Source: an uncultured Methanofollis sp.
GTDB lineage: Archaea; Halobacteriota; Methanomicrobia; Methanomicrobiales; Methanofollaceae
Assembly (NCBI RefSeq): GCF_937919355.1
Contig: NZ_CALFSA010000092.1
Coordinates: 1-9,850 of the forward strand
DNA: 9,850 nucleotides
Reading direction: 5' to 3'
Shown: positions 5,814 through 9,850 of the stretch, piece after piece
How positions within the stretch are numbered: the stretch's first letter is position 1
Layout: every line of letters begins with the position of its first letter
Position numbers and translations under genes: made by a program
Notes under the pieces: model-generated
Databases searched by the model: none
What the model saw: only the letters and a program-made list of their open reading frames with translations
Told to the model about the DNA's origin: nothing

Positions 5814-6112
5814 TGTGTTGGGATCAATTTGTTTGTCGATCAGCCGACATAGAGTCGTTCAGATCACAAACAATATGGTTGCAGATCGCGATTCCAGACA
5901 TCTCGCTATTATCCGACAGAAAAGACCGTGTTCATTCTCATCATCGCCGCGCCCTCTACCTGCCTGACACAGGGGCATGGAGTGCTGATCAGTACGGAGT
6001 AATCTCCTTCTAGAGATCTTCAGAATTTTTTCAGAACATTCCGGCCTGTCAGTATTTCTGTTCACGGAGAAGAGAGGCGGATCCGAGAATCCATTCCTCT
6101 CTGACGCCGTCA
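5814..6112. other. Gene-free stretch between the membrane-redox and ilv operons
   Basis: No convincing protein: ORFs on both strands lack ribosome sites and hydrophobic or domain-like patterns. Visible elements are a short hairpin GGAG/CTCC (5996-5999 with 6004-6007), a T6 run at 6026-6031, and the direct repeat TTCAGAA-TTTT-TTCAGAA at 6019-6036. With the AT island at 5801-5813 these could bound a plus-strand small RNA of about 200 nt, but I see no known RNA family and no tRNA. Confidence 0.4.
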
Positions 6113-6128
6113 CTCCTCTGGAGAGGAG
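6113..6128 (-). terminator. Hairpin just past ilvH, possible 3' end of the operon
   Basis: CTCCTCTGGAGAGGAG is a perfect palindrome (7-bp arms around GG; about 6 bp with a 4-nt loop when folded). It starts 6 nt after the ilvH stop codon. It lacks the T tract usual for archaeal termination, so it may serve in transcript-end stability instead. Confidence 0.35.
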
Positions 6129-6133
6129 ATGGC

Positions 6134-6637
6134 TTACTTCATACTTTTGATCCCCTTCTGCCCCCGGAGGAGGGCGATCTTCCCGGTCCGCACGAATTCC
6201 TTGATCCCGTACTGCCTGAGGAGAGTTTCGAGGGCGTCGATCTTCTCCGAGTCGCCGGTGACCTCCAGGATGACCGTCTTTGCGCCGACGTCGATGATCT
6301 TGGCCCTGAAGATGTTCGCGATCTGCATCACCCCGGCCCTGGTGTCGCCGGGTTCGGCCGCCACCTTGATCAGGGCGAGTTCGCGGGCGACCGTGCTCTG
6401 ATCGGTGATGTCCGAGACCTTGATCACATCGATGAGTTTGTTCAGCTGTTTTTTGACCTGCTCGATCTGGGCGTCGTCCCCCAGGACGACGATGGTCATC
6501 CTGCTCATCCCCGCCTCCTCGCAGGTCCCGACGGCGAGACTCTCGATGTTGAAGCCCCGCCGGGAGAAGAGCCCGGAGATCCGGGAGAGGACGCCCGCCC
6601 TGTTCTCGACGAGGATGTGGATGGTGTGCAGTTTCAT
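6134..6637 (-). CDS. ilvN: Acetolactate synthase small (regulatory) subunit
   Basis: 167 residues, standard length for the IlvH/IlvN family. Residues about 4-74 are an ACT domain with the typical ENRAGVLSRISGLFSRRGFN stretch, where the Asn/Gly-Val loop binds valine, followed by IESLAVGT and SRMTIVV. Residues about 83-157 are the C-terminal small-subunit domain (RELALIKV, then IDVGAKTVILEVTG and FVRTGKIALLRG). It binds and activates the large subunit and confers feedback inhibition by valine. Start ATG at 6637 overlaps the ilvB stop (ATGA), so translation is probably coupled and the subunits made in step. A longer in-frame reading to 6892 is just antisense-free extension through ilvB in another frame and is rejected. 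The gene is the last of this operon; no ilvC follows. The symbol ilvH is an equally common name. Confidence 0.95.
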   Translation of the reverse strand: MKLHTIHILVENRAGVLSRISGLFSRRGFNIESLAVGTCEEAGMSRMTIVVLGDDAQIEQVKKQLNKLIDVIKVSDITDQSTVARELALIKVAAEPGDTRAGVMQIANIFRAKIIDVGAKTVILEVTGDSEKIDALETLLRQYGIKEFVRTGKIALLRGQKGIKSMK

Positions 6638-8304
6638 GCCTGCCGCCTCCCGATCATCTCGTTGATCGCCGCCCCGGCCGGGACCATGGGGAAGACATTC
6701 GCCTCTCTCTCGATCCTGAAGTCGAGCACGAAGGGCCCATCTGTGGTAAAGGCCGCCTCGAGTGCCGGCCTGACCTCCTCCCTCTCCTCGACCCTGATCC
6801 CGTCGACCCCGTAGGCGCGGGCGATGCCGACGAAGTCCACGGCCGGGAGTTCGGTGTACGAGTAGCGGCGGTCGTAGAAGAGTTCCTGCCACTGCCTCAC
6901 CATGCCGAGGTACATGTTGTTCAGGACGACCACTTTCACCGGTACCTTATACTGGACGACGGTGCCGAGTTCCTGGATGTTCATCTGGAAACTCCCGTCG
7001 CCCGCCACGTCGACGACCGTCTCGTCGGGCCTGGCGAAGTGCGCCCCGATCGCCGCCGGGAAGCCGTAGCCCATCGTCCCGAGTCCTCCCGAGGAGATCC
7101 AGGTCCGCGGCCGCCTGAAGCAGTAGTGCTGCGCCGCCCACATCTGGTTCTGCCCCACCTCGGAGACGACGATGCCGTGGTCCCCGAGGAGGTCGCTCAT
7201 CTCCCTGATGATATAGGCCGGTGAGAGACCGTCGTCCCCGTCCCTGACCGTCTGCTCCTCCTTCCAGTGGCGGACGCGGGCAAGCCACGTCTCCCGCCCC
7301 TCCTTCTTGATCAACCGCCTGATGATGCTCTGGAGCACCTTCCCGGCGTCCCCGACGATCGGGATATCAACCGGTTTGTTCTTCCCGATCTCGGCCGGGT
7401 CGATGTCGATGTGGATGATGCGGGCGTTGGGGGCGAAGGCGTCGATCTTCCCTGTCACCCTGTCATCGAAACGGACGCCGACGGCGATGAGCAGGTCGCA
7501 CTCGGTGACCGCGTAGTTCGCCGCCTCCGTCCCGTGCATCCCGATCATGCCGAGGTTGAGGGGGTGGTCGCAGGGAACGGTGCCGAGGCCCATCAGGGTC
7601 GTCGCGACAGGGATGAGCATCAGTTCGGCGAGTCTCCTCACATCCTCCGACGCTCCCGATGCAATCACGCCCCCCCCCACGTACAGGAGGGGCCTCTCGG
7701 CCTCGCCGATGAGGGAGACCGCCTTCTCGATCTGGAGGGCGTGGCCCTCGTAGGTCGGCTGGTATCCCCGCAGTTTTGCCCGGCCGATCGGCGGTTCCGC
7801 TTCGAGTTGCGTGGTCATCACGTCCTTCGGGATGTCGACGAGGACAGGGCCCGGTCGCCCTGTGCCCGCGATATAGAAGGCGTCCTTCACCACCTGGCCG
7901 AGGTCGGCCGCCCTCTTGACCAGGTAATTGTGTTTGGTGATTGGCATCGTGATGCCCGTGATGTCAGACTCCTGGAAGGCGTCGTTCCCGAGCATGAAGG
8001 TCGGGACCTGGCCGGTGATGGCGACAAGGGGTACCGAGTCCATGTAGGCGGTGGCGATGCCGGTGACAAGGTTGCAGGCGCCCGGCCCCGAGGTGGCGAG
8101 ACATACTCCTACGCGCCCGGACGCACGGGCATAGCCGTCGGCCGCGTGGGCCGCCGCCTGCTCGTGGCGTACAAGGATGTGCCTGATAGGTGCGTCATAG
8201 AGTTCGTCATAGATCGGCAGGACTGCCCCGCCGGGGTAGCCGAAGATCGTCTCGACCCCCTCGCGCTGCAGGCTTTCAACCAGCAGTTTTGCTCCTGTCT
8301 TCAT
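6634..8304 (-). CDS. ilvB: Acetolactate synthase large (catalytic) subunit
   Basis: 556 residues, the usual size. Thiamine-diphosphate enzyme that condenses two pyruvates to 2-acetolactate (valine, leucine) or pyruvate with 2-oxobutyrate to 2-aceto-2-hydroxybutyrate (isoleucine). N-terminal pyrimidine-binding domain (about 1-165) has GYPGGAVLPIYDEL and the catalytic glutamate in RHEQAAAHAADGYAR (E48), plus AFQESDITGIT. The middle FAD-binding domain spans about 190-340. The C-terminal pyrophosphate domain has GDGSFQMN (435-442) through LNN (461-463), the family's GDG-(about 26)-NN metal/ThDP motif, and GMVRQWQELFY (467-477) with the conserved tryptophan of the active-site channel. No key residue is missing. 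ATG at 8304 follows GAGGAG and overlaps the cimA stop as ATGA; its own stop overlaps ilvN in the same way. Cytoplasmic, working as a complex with the ilvN product. Confidence 0.97.
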   Translation of the reverse strand: MKTGAKLLVESLQREGVETIFGYPGGAVLPIYDELYDAPIRHILVRHEQAAAHAADGYARASGRVGVCLATSGPGACNLVTGIATAYMDSVPLVAITGQVPTFMLGNDAFQESDITGITMPITKHNYLVKRAADLGQVVKDAFYIAGTGRPGPVLVDIPKDVMTTQLEAEPPIGRAKLRGYQPTYEGHALQIEKAVSLIGEAERPLLYVGGGVIASGASEDVRRLAELMLIPVATTLMGLGTVPCDHPLNLGMIGMHGTEAANYAVTECDLLIAVGVRFDDRVTGKIDAFAPNARIIHIDIDPAEIGKNKPVDIPIVGDAGKVLQSIIRRLIKKEGRETWLARVRHWKEEQTVRDGDDGLSPAYIIREMSDLLGDHGIVVSEVGQNQMWAAQHYCFRRPRTWISSGGLGTMGYGFPAAIGAHFARPDETVVDVAGDGSFQMNIQELGTVVQYKVPVKVVVLNNMYLGMVRQWQELFYDRRYSYTELPAVDFVGIARAYGVDGIRVEEREEVRPALEAAFTTDGPFVLDFRIEREANVFPMVPAGAAINEMIGRRQA

Positions 8305-9788
8305 CTTTGCTCCTCGAGAAGTCTGTTCATACCGGCAACCATCGCTTCGACACTTCCCATGATGATGTCTGTCCGCGCCCCCCGCGAGGTGAGCACGCGC
8401 CCGTCCCTGCTCAGGCAGACGGTGACATCGACGAGGGCGTCTGTCCCCCCGCTGATCGCGTCCACCCGGTAGTCTTCGAGCCTGATCTCGCCGATGCCGG
8501 CGATCGACCGGCGCAGGGCCTCGACCGCGGCGTCCACCGGGCCGTTGCCGGTGGCGGCGCAGGTCACCTCCTCTCCTCTGACCGTGACCGTGACCGATGC
8601 GGTGGGGACGACATTGCTCCCGGAGACGACCGTCACCTGCCTGAGCCGGATCGTCGGCTCACGCACGAGGTTGAGCACCGAGTCGGCGATGGCCATCAGG
8701 TCGGCATCGGTGATCCGTCTCCCCTCGTCGCCGAGGCTTTTCACCCTGGCGACGATCTCCGCAAGTTGCACTTCGTCGCAGACATAGCCGAGTTCCTGGA
8801 GGGCGGCCCTGACCGAGGCCGACCCCGAGTGTTTGCCAAGGAGGATCCGCCGGGTCCTGCCGACGCGTTCAGGGCTGATCGGTTCGTAGGTGCTCGCCTC
8901 GCGGAGCACGCCGTGGGCGTGGATGCCGCTTTCGTGGGTGAAGGCCATCTCGCCGACGATCGCCTTGTTCGTCGGCAGGGGTACGCCGGTCATCTTCGAG
9001 ACCTCGGTCGCGAGGTGGTAGAGCCTTTCTGTCCTGATCCCGGTCTTCGTGCCGTAGAGCACCTCCAGGGCCATCACGACCTCTTCGAGGGGCGTGTTCC
9101 CGGCGCGTTCGCCAAGGCCGTTCACGGTGACATGTGCGGCCGACGCCCCGGCTTTCAGGGCGGCGAAGGTGTTTGCGAGAGCGAAGCCGAGGTCGTCGTG
9201 GCAGTGGATGCTCAGGGGCGCGAAGAGGAGGCCGGGGATCACCCCGGCGGTCTTCTCCGGCGTCATGAGCCCGACGGTGTCGCAGAAGCAGAGGCGGTCG
9301 GCGCCGCGCTCGACCCCTTCCCTGAAGAGGTGGGCGAGGAAGGCCGGGTCGGCGCGGGATGCGTCCTCCCCGGAGAGTTCGACGACGAGGCCCCGCTCTT
9401 TGGCGTACTCCACGGCGTCCCATGCCATCGTGCAGACCTGCTCGCGGGTCTTCCGCATCTTCGCCCTGATATGGAGGTCGCTTGCCGGCACGACCAGGTG
9501 GACGCAGTCGACGCCGCACTCCGCGGCATAGTCGATGTCCACCTTCAGGGCGCGGACGAAGGTGGCGACCTCGGCGGAGAGTCCGGCACCTGCGATCAAC
9601 CTGATCGCCTCCCTCTCTCCCTCCGATGCGGCGGCAGAACCGGCCTCGACGGTGTCGACCCCGATCTCTGCGAGCATGGTTGCGATCGAAAGTTTCTGCG
9701 CGGGCTTCAGAGAGACGCCGGGCGTCTGTTCGCCGTCCCGTAGGGTGGTATCAAAAAAGCGGACTTTAGCGGCCAATAAAACAATCAC
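8301..9788 (-). CDS. cimA: (R)-citramalate synthase / 2-isopropylmalate synthase family protein, CimA favoured
   Basis: 495 residues. DRE-TIM metallolyase: FFDTTLRDGEQTPGVSL (11-27) with metal-binding D18, HCHDDLG (195-201, H195 and H197) and GERAGN (226-231, N231) in a TIM barrel to about residue 270, then the linker with HESGIHAHG, and a C-terminal LeuA-type allosteric dimer domain (about 375-495) for end-product feedback. It joins acetyl-CoA to pyruvate (citramalate, isoleucine route) or to 2-oxoisovalerate (leucine route). CimA is favoured because EAGSAAASEGERE, FVRALKVDID and VHLVVPASDLHI resemble the methanogen MJ1392 protein as I remember it, and because it leads an ilv operon; LeuA or a homocitrate synthase cannot be excluded. 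Start GTG at 9788 has no Shine-Dalgarno; a TTG at 9776 is an alternative. The ATGA overlap with ilvB indicates coupling. Confidence 0.9.
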   Translation of the reverse strand: MIVLLAAKVRFFDTTLRDGEQTPGVSLKPAQKLSIATMLAEIGVDTVEAGSAAASEGEREAIRLIAGAGLSAEVATFVRALKVDIDYAAECGVDCVHLVVPASDLHIRAKMRKTREQVCTMAWDAVEYAKERGLVVELSGEDASRADPAFLAHLFREGVERGADRLCFCDTVGLMTPEKTAGVIPGLLFAPLSIHCHDDLGFALANTFAALKAGASAAHVTVNGLGERAGNTPLEEVVMALEVLYGTKTGIRTERLYHLATEVSKMTGVPLPTNKAIVGEMAFTHESGIHAHGVLREASTYEPISPERVGRTRRILLGKHSGSASVRAALQELGYVCDEVQLAEIVARVKSLGDEGRRITDADLMAIADSVLNLVREPTIRLRQVTVVSGSNVVPTASVTVTVRGEEVTCAATGNGPVDAAVEALRRSIAGIGEIRLEDYRVDAISGGTDALVDVTVCLSRDGRVLTSRGARTDIIMGSVEAMVAGMNRLLEEQR

Positions 9789-9804
9789 TCATGGTGGTTG
9801 CCAT
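9766..9804 (-). other. Possible 12-codon leader ORF overlapping the cimA start
   Basis: An ATG at 9804 opens a 12-residue frame (MATTMSDCFIGR, stop TAA at 9768-9766) in a different frame from cimA, overlapping its first codons. The ATG lies about 27 nt below the centre of the cimA TATA box, just where transcription should begin, so it could be read as a leaderless start. It contains only one isoleucine codon and no leucine or valine run, so classic branched-chain attenuation is not supported. It may be accidental. Confidence 0.25.
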
Positions 9805-9827
9805 GGGCCAGTATGGAACGACGACGA

Positions 9828-9835
9828 TATTTATA
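9828..9835 (-). promoter_or_regulatory. TATA box of the cimA-ilvB-ilvN operon
   Basis: The minus strand reads AAAATATAAATATCG with a clean TATAAATA core, centred near 9831. Transcription would begin around 9805, giving cimA a leader of about 17 nt. It is the only strong promoter seen upstream of the three coupled genes. Confidence 0.6.
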
Positions 9836-9850
9836 TTTTGGCTATTATGA

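Noticed and set aside
5813..6013. 66-aa plus-strand frame in the gene-free interval
   Set aside because: No ribosome site, the start is within the AT island itself, and the sequence has no recognisable features.
7267..8472. 401-aa plus-strand open frame opposite ilvB
   Set aside because: Antisense shadow of the acetolactate synthase gene, with the same low-complexity acidic/histidine-rich composition and no recognisable motif.
8190..9743. 517-aa plus-strand open frame opposite cimA and the ilvB start
   Set aside because: It lies antisense to two clearly recognised enzymes. High-GC codons of the true genes suppress stops on the other strand; its composition (rich in G, D, R, H, P) shows no domain pattern and there is no ribosome site.

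Overview
The window looks like chromosomal DNA of a methanogenic archaeon, most likely Methanomicrobiales (Methanofollis/Methanoculleus-like). This is inferred from the high-GC metabolic genes, archaeal TATA boxes about 26 nt before starts, GGAGG/GGTGATC ribosome sites, and a citramalate synthase-like protein closely resembling the methanogen CimA family. No database search was possible, so the genus is a guess.

Layout from left to right. (1) Positions 1-1095, minus strand: a partial FAD-dependent oxidoreductase of the UDP-galactopyranose mutase/protoporphyrinogen oxidase-like type that runs off the left edge. It has a TATA box placed for a leaderless GTG start. (2) An AT-rich spacer of about 390 bases, then a 132-aa single-pass membrane protein on the plus strand (1481-1879). 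(3) A minus-strand two-gene operon (3511-1905): a 35-aa single-helix membrane protein overlaps by ATGA a 500-aa sodium:solute symporter. Two direct 13-nt repeats sit between its TATA box and start codon. (4) A G-rich non-coding spacer (3557-3787). (5) A lower-GC minus-strand block (5632-3788) of three membrane or exported proteins: a 34-aa signal-peptide-like ORF, a 205-aa six-helix protein of unknown function, and a thioredoxin-CcdA fusion for moving reducing power across the membrane. A structured leader lies upstream of it. (6) A non-coding stretch (about 5814-6112). (7) A tightly coupled branched-chain amino acid operon on the minus strand (9788-6134): citramalate/isopropylmalate synthase, then acetolactate synthase large subunit, then its regulatory subunit, with ATGA overlaps at both junctions.

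The genes of block 7 cooperate. CimA-type condensation of pyruvate and acetyl-CoA gives citramalate, the threonine-independent route to 2-oxobutyrate, and acetolactate synthase then commits 2-oxobutyrate or pyruvate to isoleucine or valine. ilvC is not present immediately downstream. Block 5 looks like an extracytoplasmic thiol-redox unit with an unknown membrane partner. Block 3 is a secondary transporter with a small partner protein. I see no CRISPR array, rRNA, tRNA, transposase or phage gene. The most unusual material is the set of very small ORFs and the regulatory repeats attached to blocks 3 and 5, not a recognisable new multigene defence or biosynthetic system.
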